From a bacterium (GTDB lineage Bacteria; Patescibacteriota; Patescibacteriia; CAIQCM01), in the NCBI GenBank assembly GCA_023246535.1, contig JAHFIF010000031.1, positions 1 through 11,034 on the forward strand: DNA of 11,034 bases. Direction: 5' to 3'. Each line of letters opens with the position of its first letter. The first letter of the stretch is position 1. Positions 1-5,779 of the stretch are shown piece after piece. The notes under the pieces are model-generated. The model saw only the letters and a program-made list of their open reading frames with translations, ran no database searches and was not told the origin of the DNA. Both the position numbers and the translations under genes were made by a program.

Positions 1-611
1 TTACCGACCTCTCGATCCCCAAAACGATCGTGTCCGTCTTCGGCGAAACGCATTTGACCGAAAAGATCAACGGTTTCACTTACCGCATCCCCTGCGCCTC
101 GTTCTTCCAAACCAATTCGGAAATGTCGGCGCAGCTGCAGAGCGCCGTCGTTGAATTTGCCGCGCCCCGGCCCGGTGAAAAAATCATGGATCTTTATTGC
201 GGCTCCGGATTTTTGACGCTGGCGCTGGCCAAGGCGGCGGAAAAAGTCATCGGCGTCGAGCTCGACGACGCCGCCGTGGAAATTGCCCGCGGCAACGCCC
301 AGCTTAACAATATCGCCAACATCGATTTCCGCTCCGGCGCGACGGAAAAACTTTTGAGCGCCGCGCTCGCCGACATGGCGCCGGACACGATCGTCTTGGA
401 CCCGCCGCGCGCCGGCTTGCACCCCGCGGCGCTTGAAGCGCTCATGGGCTCCGGCGCCAAGCGCCTGGTCTACGTCTCCTGCAACCCCCGCGCCCTGGCC
501 CGCGACCTCAAGACCTTGCTGGAAAAATATTCAATCGAAAAATCCCGCTGCCTCGACCTCTTCCCGCACACGCCGCACATTGAAACGATCGTTTCGCTGT
601 TGCGAAAATGA
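1..611 (+). CDS. 23S rRNA (uracil-5-)-methyltransferase, RumA/TrmA family (3' part)
   Basis: This is the C-terminal catalytic half of a SAM-dependent RNA m5U methyltransferase. The gene is cut by the window edge. The frame is open from base 3 with no stop before it, so the GTG at 30 is probably internal. Family motifs appear in order: FFQTN before the SAM fold, the SAM-binding loop DLYCGSGFLTLALA, GVELDDAAVEIA at the end of the second strand, VLDPPRAG, the nucleophile loop YVSCNPRALARD whose Cys attacks uracil C6, and a terminal DLFPHTPHIET whose Glu is the expected base. The family is known to methylate 23S rRNA U747/U1939 or tRNA U54. The sequence cannot say which target applies, and the N-terminal TRAM/Fe-S part is not visible. 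The TGA stop lies 101 bases before the first pilin gene, and no T-rich terminator follows. Confidence 0.93.
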   Translation, partial: TDLSIPKTIVSVFGETHLTEKINGFTYRIPCASFFQTNSEMSAQLQSAVVEFAAPRPGEKIMDLYCGSGFLTLALAKAAEKVIGVELDDAAVEIARGNAQLNNIANIDFRSGATEKLLSAALADMAPDTIVLDPPRAGLHPAALEALMGSGAKRLVYVSCNPRALARDLKTLLEKYSIEKSRCLDLFPHTPHIETIVSLLRK

Positions 612-631
612 TCGTTTAAAAACCAACAGCT

Positions 632-667
632 AAGAACTCCGCCCAAGGCGGATCAGCCCCGGGCTGA
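632..667. repeat. Twin-hairpin dispersed repeat, copy 1
   Basis: This is a 36-base element made of two adjacent perfect hairpins. The first is TCCGCC-CAA-GGCGGA (638-652) and the second TCAGCC-CCG-GGCTGA (653-667). A second copy at 2751-2786 differs at one base, which lies in a loop. Weaker similarity continues upstream (AAAAACCAA before the copy, with a 6-base indel) and downstream (an AATTCCAAAA-like stretch). There is no T-tract, so it is not a standard intrinsic terminator. It lies between a stop codon and the next promoter. It is most likely a small non-coding repeat family of this genome. Confidence 0.8.
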
Positions 668-697
668 TAAATTCCAAAAATAACAAGCGCGGTTTTG

Positions 698-706
698 TGA
701 TATAAT
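698..706 (+). promoter_or_regulatory. Extended -10 promoter of pilin 1, predicts leaderless mRNA
   Basis: TGATATAAT is a perfect extended -10 (TG-n-TATAAT), with TATAAT at 701-706. No good -35 is present 16-18 bases upstream, as expected for an extended -10 promoter. The pilin ATG starts at 713, only six bases past the -10, so transcription would start at or next to the A of the ATG. No Shine-Dalgarno sequence is present. Confidence 0.7.
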
Positions 707-712
707 GGCCGC

Positions 713-1264
713 ATGAAACGCGGCGCCTTCACCCTCGTCGAACTCTTGGTCGTGATCTCCATCATCGGCCTGCTTTCGACGATCGCGATCGTCTCGATGA
801 ATTCGGCGCGCAGCAAATCGCGCGACACCAAGCGCATTGCCGATATTCGCCAAATCATCACGGCGATGCAGTTGTATTACCAAGACAACGGCAAATACCC
901 CGATGCCAGCGGCGCGCTCGGCTGCAGTTGCGGCTCCTCAGCCTTAGGATACTGCTGCCTTGGTTATGCCGAAGGCGTCAGCTGCCATGTCGGTACCGGC
1001 CATGGCTGCGCCGCCTTAAATAGCGCACTCTCGTCTTACATGGCCAATATCCCCGACGATCCGGAACATGCCCCAAACACCTACGGCAGTGCCTATCTGT
1101 ATCTCAACCAAGATTCGGTCGGCGGGTCGGCAGCCCCGGCGCTGCATTGGGGCTATGACCAAGTAAGCAACTCCACCAACTGCTATGGAGGGACTTTTGG
1201 CGGATGGGGCGGCGGCAGCGCCGGTCGCAACCGTTATTGGTGCGCCCTAACCTTAAAACCATAA
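713..1264 (+). CDS. Type IV pilin-like / pseudopilin, cysteine-rich head (pilin 1)
   Basis: This is a prepilin-type protein of 183 residues. A short basic leader ends in Ala, followed by the class III prepilin signature FTLVELLVVISIIG with the conserved Glu5. A prepilin peptidase would cut before the Phe. A hydrophobic helix of about 20 residues follows, then an amphipathic stretch with DTKRIADIRQI and the GspG/PilE-like LYYQDNGKYP. The exported head carries eight cysteines, six of which align with pilin 2, so three disulfides are plausible. The conserved NIPDDP motif lies mid-head. Such subunits polymerise into surface filaments or secretion pseudopili after processing at the membrane. Its stop directly abuts the next pilin gene, so the two are probably cotranscribed and translationally coupled. 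No pilin assembly ATPase or peptidase gene is in the window. Confidence 0.9.
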   Translation: MKRGAFTLVELLVVISIIGLLSTIAIVSMNSARSKSRDTKRIADIRQIITAMQLYYQDNGKYPDASGALGCSCGSSALGYCCLGYAEGVSCHVGTGHGCAALNSALSSYMANIPDDPEHAPNTYGSAYLYLNQDSVGGSAAPALHWGYDQVSNSTNCYGGTFGGWGGGSAGRNRYWCALTLKP

Positions 1265-1834
1265 GTGATGGAAAACACGCAACGCCAACGCAACGCCTTC
1301 ACCCTCGTCGAACTCTTGGTCGTGATCTCCATCATCGGCCTGCTGTCGACGATCGCGATCGTATCATTGACCTCCGCGCGCATGAAGGCGCGAGACACCA
1401 AGCGCATTGCCGATATTCGTCAAATATCATTAGCCATGCAAATGTATCGCCAGGACAACGGCAATTACCCCGACCCTGGAGCCTTGCTTTGTACCGGCGG
1501 GTCGACCCAGTGGTTTTGTCTCGGGTATCCTGATGCCGGAACCTGCTGGCCGGGTGGCGCCTACCACGGCTGCACCAACCTCAACAATACCCTAAAACCG
1601 TATATGGCGAATATTCCCGACGACCCCGACCAGGGAAACGTTGGTTTTAGCGGCGATACGTATTTATATAACTTTGGCACGAATTTAGGAACCGCAACTG
1701 CCCCGCTTATCCATTGGGGAATGGAAAACGGGCCAACCACCGCCAATACCTGTCTGGGCGGCGCTTTCGGCACCTGGACCGCCGGCAACTATAAGGACAG
1801 CAAATACTGGTGCGCCATGTCTTTCCCGCAATAA
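1265..1834 (+). CDS. Type IV pilin-like / pseudopilin paralogue (pilin 2)
   Basis: This is a 189-residue prepilin paralogue of pilin 1. The joint reads TAA-GTG-ATG, so translation may start at GTG 1265 or ATG 1268. No Shine-Dalgarno site is seen, which fits coupling to the upstream stop. The leader ends RNA before FTLVELLVVISIIG, followed by the same hydrophobic helix, DTKRIADIRQI and MYRQDNGNYP. The head has six cysteines in patterns shared with pilin 1: CLGYPDAGTC with HGC, TCLGG, and a final KYWCAM. It also has the ANIPDDPD motif. DNA coding for the N-terminal helix is almost identical to pilin 1, whereas the heads have diverged, which suggests duplication followed by head specialisation or gene conversion of the 5' end. 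It could be a minor pilin with pilin 1 as major, or the reverse. Confidence 0.9.
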   Translation: MMENTQRQRNAFTLVELLVVISIIGLLSTIAIVSLTSARMKARDTKRIADIRQISLAMQMYRQDNGNYPDPGALLCTGGSTQWFCLGYPDAGTCWPGGAYHGCTNLNNTLKPYMANIPDDPDQGNVGFSGDTYLYNFGTNLGTATAPLIHWGMENGPTTANTCLGGAFGTWTAGNYKDSKYWCAMSFPQ

Positions 1835-1863
1835 TTGACTTTTCTCAAATTCTAGGGCATACT
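1835..1863 (+). promoter_or_regulatory. Sigma-70-type promoter of era
   Basis: The -35 is TTGACT (1835-1840), followed by a 17-base spacer and the -10 CATACT (1858-1863). The expected start near 1870 leaves only about four bases before the era ATG at 1874, so the message is nearly leaderless. There is no Shine-Dalgarno site. Confidence 0.6.
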
Positions 1864-1873
1864 GCATCGACCT

Positions 1874-2734
1874 ATGAAATCAGGCTTCGTCGCCCTTATC
1901 GGGCGCTCCAACGTTGGAAAATCCACTCTCTTGAACGCGCTTGTCGGCTCCAAGGTGGCAATTATCACGCCTAAGCCACAAACCACGCGCCAAGCCATCC
2001 GCGGGATCGTCCATGACCCCCGCGGGCAAATTGTGTTTGTCGACACCCCGGGTGTCTTTGAAAAATCGCGCGATGCGCTGACCGAATCGCTCAACCGCGA
2101 AGTTAAGAACGCCATGGACGGGATTGATGCCATCGTCTACGTCGTCGACCCGACCCGCGCCGTCGGCCCGGAGGAGCACCACACCTACGCCATGGTCCAA
2201 GCCTCCCCCACCCCGAAAATCATGGCCATCAACAAGTCCGACCTTTCCGACCGCAAAAAGCCGTTCCAATTTGAATTTGAACGGATGGGCGAAAAGATGG
2301 ACGCCGTCATCAACATTTCCGCCCTGCGTGGTTCGAATCTCTCACCACTCCTGGACAAGCTCTTCGAGGTGTTGCCCGAGGGCGAACCGTTCTACCCGGA
2401 ATTCCAGCTGACCGACATGGAAAACAAAAAGTGGGTCGAGGAACTGATCCGCGAAAAGGTTTTCATCCAAATGCAACAGGAAGTTCCGTACACCATTACC
2501 GTGACGCTCGATGAAATGGACAAGCGCCCCGACGGCACCATTTACATTAAGGCGCGCATTTTAACGACCGAAAAGCGCTATAAGAAAATGCTCATCGGCA
2601 CCGGCGCTTCCAAAATAAAAGAAATGGGCTATACGGCCCGCAAAGAACTTGAGACCGTGCTCCAGGCCAAAGTTTTCCTCGACCTTGAGGTCGAAGTTGA
2701 CGCCAACTGGGTTGGACGGGAAACGCACCGCTAA
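1874..2734 (+). CDS. era: GTPase Era
   Basis: Era is an essential GTPase that binds the 3' end of 16S rRNA and assists 30S subunit maturation. The 286-residue length is typical. The G domain shows G1 GRSNVGKS (residues 10-17), G2 TTR (37-39), G3 DTPG (57-60), G4 NKSD (120-123) and G5 SAL (149-151). The linker has the Era-specific LTD...EELIREK and EVPY pattern, and a C-terminal KH domain spans about residues 200-280. The KH loop reads GTGA at 242-245 where GxxG is usual, so the last glycine is alanine. The following SKIKEMGYTARKELE is otherwise canonical. The start is the ATG right behind a promoter. A copy of the twin-hairpin repeat follows the stop. Confidence 0.96.
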   Translation: MKSGFVALIGRSNVGKSTLLNALVGSKVAIITPKPQTTRQAIRGIVHDPRGQIVFVDTPGVFEKSRDALTESLNREVKNAMDGIDAIVYVVDPTRAVGPEEHHTYAMVQASPTPKIMAINKSDLSDRKKPFQFEFERMGEKMDAVINISALRGSNLSPLLDKLFEVLPEGEPFYPEFQLTDMENKKWVEELIREKVFIQMQQEVPYTITVTLDEMDKRPDGTIYIKARILTTEKRYKKMLIGTGASKIKEMGYTARKELETVLQAKVFLDLEVEVDANWVGRETHR

Positions 2735-2750
2735 CCGGCGGGTAAAAACC

Positions 2751-2786
2751 AAGAACTCCGCCCAAGGCGGATCAGCCTCGGGCTGA
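2751..2786. repeat. Twin-hairpin dispersed repeat, copy 2
   Basis: This copy matches the one at 632-667 at 35 of 36 bases. It folds as TCCGCC-CAA-GGCGGA followed by TCAGCC-TCG-GGCTGA. The single difference is in the second loop, so both stems are kept. It sits just after era and before the unrecognised 213-residue gene, in the same orientation relative to its neighbours as copy 1. Confidence 0.8.
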
Positions 2787-2810
2787 CAAGAACCAATTTC
2801 CAAAATTGCC

Positions 2811-3452
2811 ATGTCTGAAACCATGCAGCATATCCCGGAATCCGCCTATTCCGAAACGCGGACCACCGCGCCCGTCACCGTTGCCGACGTGCGCCGCTAT
2901 GCCGTTGAACACAGCCAAGACTTGGCGTTCAAAGCGGAAATGGCCGCCGGCATTTGGGAGCTGGCCAACATCCTGCCTTCTTTCGAGACCCAATGCGACA
3001 TTTTAAACCGCCAAGGTTCGCCCGAGCTGCGCCGCGTCCGCGAACTGACGTACTTTCTCGATCAACAAACGCGTACCGCCGGCGGCGGACGGATGGACGA
3101 ACTTGAAGTTACAAAACTGATCGCCCACGAAGCCGGCGAACGTTTTCGCCAGGCGCCCAAAAGCGATTCCATCGAGAGCGCCGAAGCGGAGGCTGAATAC
3201 AAACAATATTTTGACGCGATCAACGCCTACGCCACCGGACTCGGGATCGAACCCATCTTAAGTCTGGTTGAAAGCAACATCGCCGAAATAAACTACGCCA
3301 TTGAACGCGAAAGCCGCCGGCCGAATAAAAATTCGGCCGATGAAAGAAAACGCCGCGCCGAAATAAAAGAAATGGAAGCCGAACGCAAACCGTTCCGCCG
3401 GGCGCGCGCTTTTCTCTTGGAACAATATTTCTCCCCGCACTCGATCCACTAA
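2811..3452 (+). CDS. Hypothetical helical protein, 213 aa
   Basis: I do not recognise this family. The protein looks soluble and mostly alpha-helical, with no signal peptide, membrane segment or cysteine pair. A Ser/Thr/Pro-rich N-terminal tail of about 20 residues precedes helices rich in Ala, Glu and Arg. Near the C-terminus there is a highly charged stretch (ESRRPNKNSADERKRRAEIK and on, with EMEAERKPFRRARAF) that could be a coiled coil or nucleic-acid-contacting segment. Codon use resembles era and the pilins, and the frame is open for the whole length, so it is very likely a real gene. The start at 2811 has no Shine-Dalgarno and no clear -10; an in-frame ATG at 2823 is an alternative. It ends seven bases before a strong terminator stem. 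Confidence 0.75.
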   Translation: MSETMQHIPESAYSETRTTAPVTVADVRRYAVEHSQDLAFKAEMAAGIWELANILPSFETQCDILNRQGSPELRRVRELTYFLDQQTRTAGGGRMDELEVTKLIAHEAGERFRQAPKSDSIESAEAEAEYKQYFDAINAYATGLGIEPILSLVESNIAEINYAIERESRRPNKNSADERKRRAEIKEMEAERKPFRRARAFLLEQYFSPHSIH

Positions 3453-3458
3453 AAACAA

Positions 3459-3482
3459 AAGAAGCTCCGCAAGGAGCTTCTT
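3459..3482. terminator. Bidirectional intrinsic terminator
   Basis: A perfect 10-bp stem AAGAAGCTCC / GGAGCTTCTT encloses a GCAA tetraloop. The symmetrical A-rich 5' and T-rich 3' edges give a U-run on both strands. It lies between the convergent 213-residue gene (+) and rpmA (-) and probably serves both. Confidence 0.85.
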
Positions 3483-3500
3483 TGATATTCAATTCAATCC

Positions 3501-3779
3501 TTATTTCGTCACGACCGAGACAAAGGTGCGCAGCTTGAGCTTGCCGGCGTAGTTCGGCATCTTGCGGGTCGAGAATTTGACCTTGCCATCCGCCATGGCG
3601 AAGAGGGTGTAGTCGACGCCGGTGCCGACGTTCTTGCCCGGGTGCCACTGGGTCCCGCGCTGGCGAATCAAAACTTCGCCGCATTTAACGGTCATGCCAT
3701 CAGAGCGTTTAACGCCCAAGTACTTTGGCTGTGAATCTCGGCCGAGGGCTGTTGAACCGCCTGCTTTTTTATGAGCCAT
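3501..3779 (-). CDS. rpmA: 50S ribosomal protein L27
   Basis: Bacterial L27 sits at the peptidyl transferase centre of the large subunit, where its N-terminal tail approaches the P-site tRNA. The 92-residue protein opens with the diagnostic MAHKKAGGST, then GRDSQPKYLGVKRSDG, the VLIRQRGTQWHPGKNVG block, and DYTLFAMADGKVKF. The ordinary length and the absence of a cleavable N-terminal extension argue against the processed Firmicutes form. The gene stands alone: rplU (L21), a frequent partner, is not beside it. It is transcribed from a promoter divergent from the SDR operon. The message would carry a leader of about 22 bases lacking an evident Shine-Dalgarno site. Confidence 0.97.
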   Translation of the reverse strand: MAHKKAGGSTALGRDSQPKYLGVKRSDGMTVKCGEVLIRQRGTQWHPGKNVGTGVDYTLFAMADGKVKFSTRKMPNYAGKLKLRTFVSVVTK

Positions 3780-3807
3780 ATTCGATCAATGTTTAGTTTA
3801 TGAAAGG

Positions 3808-3837
3808 ATAATAGCTTATTTCACGGCTATTCGTCAA
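3808..3837 (-). promoter_or_regulatory. Promoter of rpmA
   Basis: On the minus strand the -35 TTGACG (3832-3837), an 18-base spacer and the -10 TATTAT (3808-3813) lie about 29 bases before the rpmA ATG. The -35 overlaps one arm of a 9-bp inverted repeat shared with the divergent SDR promoter. Confidence 0.65.
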
Positions 3838-3859
3838 GTCTCATACCGCCAGACTTGAC
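3833..3859. repeat. Inverted repeat spanning the two divergent -35 boxes
   Basis: GTCAAGTCT (3833-3841) and AGACTTGAC (3851-3859) form a perfect 9-bp inverted repeat separated by 9 bases. Each arm contains most of the -35 of one of the divergent promoters. The symmetry exceeds the TTGAC core by four bases per arm, so a shared regulator or operator is possible but unproven. Confidence 0.5.
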
Positions 3860-3883
3860 AAAATGGCGGTTTTTTGCTAAATT
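3855..3883 (+). promoter_or_regulatory. Promoter of the SDR / membrane protein operon
   Basis: A consensus -35 TTGACA (3855-3860), a 17-base spacer and a weaker -10 TAAATT (3878-3883) would start transcription near 3890, giving a leader of about 57 bases. A stem ACCGCCA (3845-3851) / TGGCGGT (3864-3870) followed by a T-run overlaps the -35. It may be fortuitous. Confidence 0.6.
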
Positions 3884-3946
3884 ATGCAGTCTTGGCTGTA
3901 ATTTTTCGCAGATTGAAAACCTGAAAACAACCGTTAAGGAGATCCC

Positions 3947-4615
3947 ATGCCAACAAAGAAGACCGTCTTGATCATCGGCGCCGGTAGCACAATTGGACAA
4001 GCCGTCGCTCAGACGATGACCGAAGCCGGGCACAACGTCATTTGCACCCACTTCCACACTGAGATCAAGCAGGGCGGCGCAATTCGCTGCGACCTGCGCG
4101 ATTTCGAACAAGTCAAAGTCCTCTTCGACGTTCTACCGAAGCAGATCGACATCCTCGTCACGGCCGCCATTCCCTATCTCGAAGCCAGCGCGCTGGACTT
4201 CGAAGGCTATATGGCGATCCGGCCCTTCCTCGACGCCCACGTCTACATCATGATCGAGGCGGCGAAACGAATGCGGAACGGAAAGATCTTCAACATGCTC
4301 GGCCAGTGCGTTGACCGCGGCCTCCCCAGCGGACCATTCTACTCGGGCGCGTTCGCCTTTCTGCACAACTTGGGACACAGTCTCAACGCGCGCGAAGGAA
4401 AACAGCGCAAGGTGTCGGTCCTCGACCTGTTGCTCGGCCCGGTGGAAACCCGCGAATGGGACGGCTTGAGCGCCGAGGTGGTGGCTGAATACCGCAGCAA
4501 GGTATCGCAGTTCGTTCCGCCCCAGCTCGTCGCCGATACGGTGCGCTTCTGGTCGGAACAGCCGGTCATGCCCACCAAGCTCGTGCTCGACGCCGGCTAC
4601 GGCTACAGCGGCTGA
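3947..4615 (+). CDS. Short-chain dehydrogenase/reductase-like protein, degenerate active site
   Basis: This 222-residue Rossmann protein belongs to the classical SDR superfamily, NAD(P)-dependent oxidoreductases of small molecules. The nucleotide-binding loop GAGSTIG (residues 11-17) is intact, a CDLRD segment (48-52) matches the strand-3 Asp region, and the C-terminal LVLDAGYG matches the usual VDGGY. The catalytic set is not normal. The NNAG motif reads TAAI, and the expected YxxxK reads Y132-S-G-A-F136, with Phe for the essential Lys. The position of the catalytic Ser before it reads NMLGQ. It may bind a nucleotide without standard oxidoreductase chemistry, or be a divergent enzyme. The start is supported by AAGGAG five to six bases upstream. 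It is the first gene of an operon with the membrane protein 20 bases downstream. Substrate unknown. Confidence 0.82.
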   Translation: MPTKKTVLIIGAGSTIGQAVAQTMTEAGHNVICTHFHTEIKQGGAIRCDLRDFEQVKVLFDVLPKQIDILVTAAIPYLEASALDFEGYMAIRPFLDAHVYIMIEAAKRMRNGKIFNMLGQCVDRGLPSGPFYSGAFAFLHNLGHSLNAREGKQRKVSVLDLLLGPVETREWDGLSAEVVAEYRSKVSQFVPPQLVADTVRFWSEQPVMPTKLVLDAGYGYSG

Positions 4616-4635
4616 AGGCGTTGCCAGGAGGAATA

Positions 4636-5226
4636 ATGGCACCCGTCGTCTGGCTCATCATCGCCGGAGCGGTCTTGGATTGCTGCGCCTATCTCCTGTA
4701 CAACCGGGAGTTCTGGCAAGGCAAGACCAGGCCGCCCCGCGCCGCTTGGGGAGTTTGGACCTTTCTCTCTTCCCTTAACGCGGCTTCCTACCTGTTCGCG
4801 AGCGGCGACGTCGTTAAAACGATCGTCGCTTTCGAAAACGCGGCCATGTGCGCGCTCACGTTTTATTTCGTCATGAAACGCGGGACGAACAAACCGCTCA
4901 AACGGATGGAGATCTTTTCGATCGCCATCGGCCTCACCGCCGGACTGTCGTGGATCGTCTTTCGGAAAGCGACTTACGCCAATCTCATCCTGCAAACCGG
5001 GAGCCTGGTTCCCTATTTCTCGATGCTCAAAGGCTTGTGGCGCCACCCGAAAAACGAACCGACCAAACCATGGTTCATGTGGACGATCGTCTACCTGGTC
5101 GTGGTCGCGGTCGTCCTGCTGCGCTGGCAAAACCAATGGTACGACTTGGTTTACCCCGTCGGTTTTGTCATCACGCACCTGACCGTCTGCCTCTTCACCT
5201 TGCGTCGCGCCAAAAGCGACGCCTGA
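4636..5226 (+). CDS. Seven-helix membrane protein, PQ-loop/SWEET-like architecture
   Basis: This is a 196-residue polytopic membrane protein. The start at ATG 4636 is chosen because AGGAGG lies four bases before it; an in-frame TTG at 4621 would swallow that site. Hydrophobic segments lie near residues 3-20, 38-56, 62-80, 92-108, 115-130, 148-163 and 170-189, suggesting seven helices. A motif P-x3-W-x2-W-T occurs twice, at 34-42 (PRAAWGVWT) and 142-150 (PTKPWFMWT), once in each half. That looks like an internal duplication of a three-helix bundle with a linker helix, the layout of SWEET, PQ-loop and PnuC-type transporters. Membership is inferred from layout only, and no substrate can be named. 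It is cotranscribed with the SDR-like gene and ends before a strong terminator, so the two probably work in one process. Confidence 0.8.
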   Translation: MAPVVWLIIAGAVLDCCAYLLYNREFWQGKTRPPRAAWGVWTFLSSLNAASYLFASGDVVKTIVAFENAAMCALTFYFVMKRGTNKPLKRMEIFSIAIGLTAGLSWIVFRKATYANLILQTGSLVPYFSMLKGLWRHPKNEPTKPWFMWTIVYLVVVAVVLLRWQNQWYDLVYPVGFVITHLTVCLFTLRRAKSDA

Positions 5227-5241
5227 ACCCGCTTCAACTCC

Positions 5242-5275
5242 AGCTCCCCGCTTCGGCCGGGAGCTTTTATTTTTC
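5242..5275 (+). terminator. Intrinsic terminator of the SDR operon
   Basis: The stem AGCTCCC (5242-5248) / GGGAGCT (5259-5265) is extended by a C-C mismatch and a GC pair pair around a UUCG tetraloop. The run TTTATTTTT follows. It lies 15 bases after the membrane protein stop. Confidence 0.85.
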
Positions 5276-5361
5276 CGTAGAGCGTGGCATCATCAACCTT
5301 GATCAAGAGGTCTTTTCCCCGTCATAAAGGCCGTTTTTAGGCCAAAAGTCACCCGGGAGGA

Positions 5362-5390
5362 TTGACAAACTACAGTTATTGTGCTATAGT
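5362..5390 (+). promoter_or_regulatory. Strong promoter of the zinc-ribbon gene
   Basis: The -35 TTGACA (5362-5367), a 17-base spacer and the -10 TATAGT (5385-5390) make one of the best consensus promoters here. Transcription near 5397 gives a leader of about 82 bases. The rest of the 252-base gap 5227-5478 holds the operon terminator before it and no gene that I can see. Confidence 0.75.
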
Positions 5391-5437
5391 GTAGCCAAGG
5401 TCAAAAGATCAAAAAACGCTTCTAAATCGTTCGTAGA

Positions 5438-5488
5438 TCATAGACCAGTTAAAGGTCGTATAATTCAAACAATAGATTATGTCTATGA
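5438..5488 (+). promoter_or_regulatory. Possible leader structure over the zinc-ribbon start codon
   Basis: TCATAGAC (5438-5445) and GTCTATGA (5481-5488) are perfect 8-base complements bracketing the start region, and the second arm covers the third base of the ATG at 5479. Within it GACC/GGTC could form a short hairpin. No Shine-Dalgarno site is present. The pairing might hide the start codon. This is inference from complementarity only. Confidence 0.3.
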
Positions 5489-5688
5489 CTTACAACGACA
5501 TGGGCGGCGGCTTTTCACAGGCCCCTCGCCAAATCGTCGACGTTACCGCGATGAACATCAAGTGTTCGGAGTGCGGCGCCCCGATCACGGAGCTCCCCTT
5601 CAACCCTGACCCATCCCGCACCTCGACTTTGAAGTGCCGCGACTGCATGCGCAAGTTCAAGCAGGCGCACGGTCCTCGCCGCTTTTAA
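5479..5688 (+). CDS. Small CxxC...CxxC zinc-ribbon protein, 69 aa
   Basis: This short, basic, probably cytoplasmic protein has one zinc-ribbon: C29-x2-C32 and C53-x2-C56. The knuckles CSECGAP and CRDCMRKF flank a loop containing ELPFNP. It resembles the small CxxC-x17-CxxC proteins common in Patescibacteria, which carry a similar PFxP in the loop and CxDC as second knuckle. Here the loop is 20 residues. The role of that family is not established; a nucleic-acid or ribosome association would suit the basic C-terminus (KFKQAHGPRRF). Start 5479 lacks a Shine-Dalgarno, and a second in-frame ATG lies at 5485. It has its own strong promoter and terminator, so it is a stand-alone, probably well expressed gene. 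Confidence 0.85.
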   Translation: MSMTYNDMGGGFSQAPRQIVDVTAMNIKCSECGAPITELPFNPDPSRTSTLKCRDCMRKFKQAHGPRRF

Positions 5689-5714
5689 GCAGCGATTTCC
5701 CTAAAGGAACTAAC

Positions 5715-5740
5715 AACATCTCACCGCAAGGTGAGATGTT
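5715..5740 (+). terminator. Hairpin terminator after the zinc-ribbon gene
   Basis: A perfect 11-bp stem AACATCTCACC / GGTGAGATGTT encloses a GCAA tetraloop, followed by TTGG and an AT-rich run. It lies 26 bases after the stop codon. The U-tract is short, but the position and stem fit an intrinsic terminator. Confidence 0.75.
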
Positions 5741-5779
5741 TTGGTATATATCATTTTTTAAAAAATTAGATTAACCCTT

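Noticed and set aside
2330..2340. GGTTCGAATCT, like a tRNA T-arm
   Set aside because: It lies inside era in frame, with no acceptor or anticodon arms around it.
3844..3877. Stem followed by a T-run as a + strand terminator
   Set aside because: No + strand transcript needs ending there, because the upstream gene already has a strong terminator. It overlaps the SDR promoter and has a long loop.
4603..5178. Minus-strand open frame opposite the membrane protein
   Set aside because: The + frame has AGGAGG at its start and clear membrane helices. The opposite frame is Asp/Arg-rich low-complexity sequence typical of a shadow.
5299..5308. 10-bp palindrome CTTGATCAAG
   Set aside because: It is too short to set apart from chance and has no second copy nearby.
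5459..5464. TATAAT as a second promoter for the zinc-ribbon gene
   Set aside because: There is no -35 or extended -10 TG at the right distance, and a much better promoter lies at 5362-5390.
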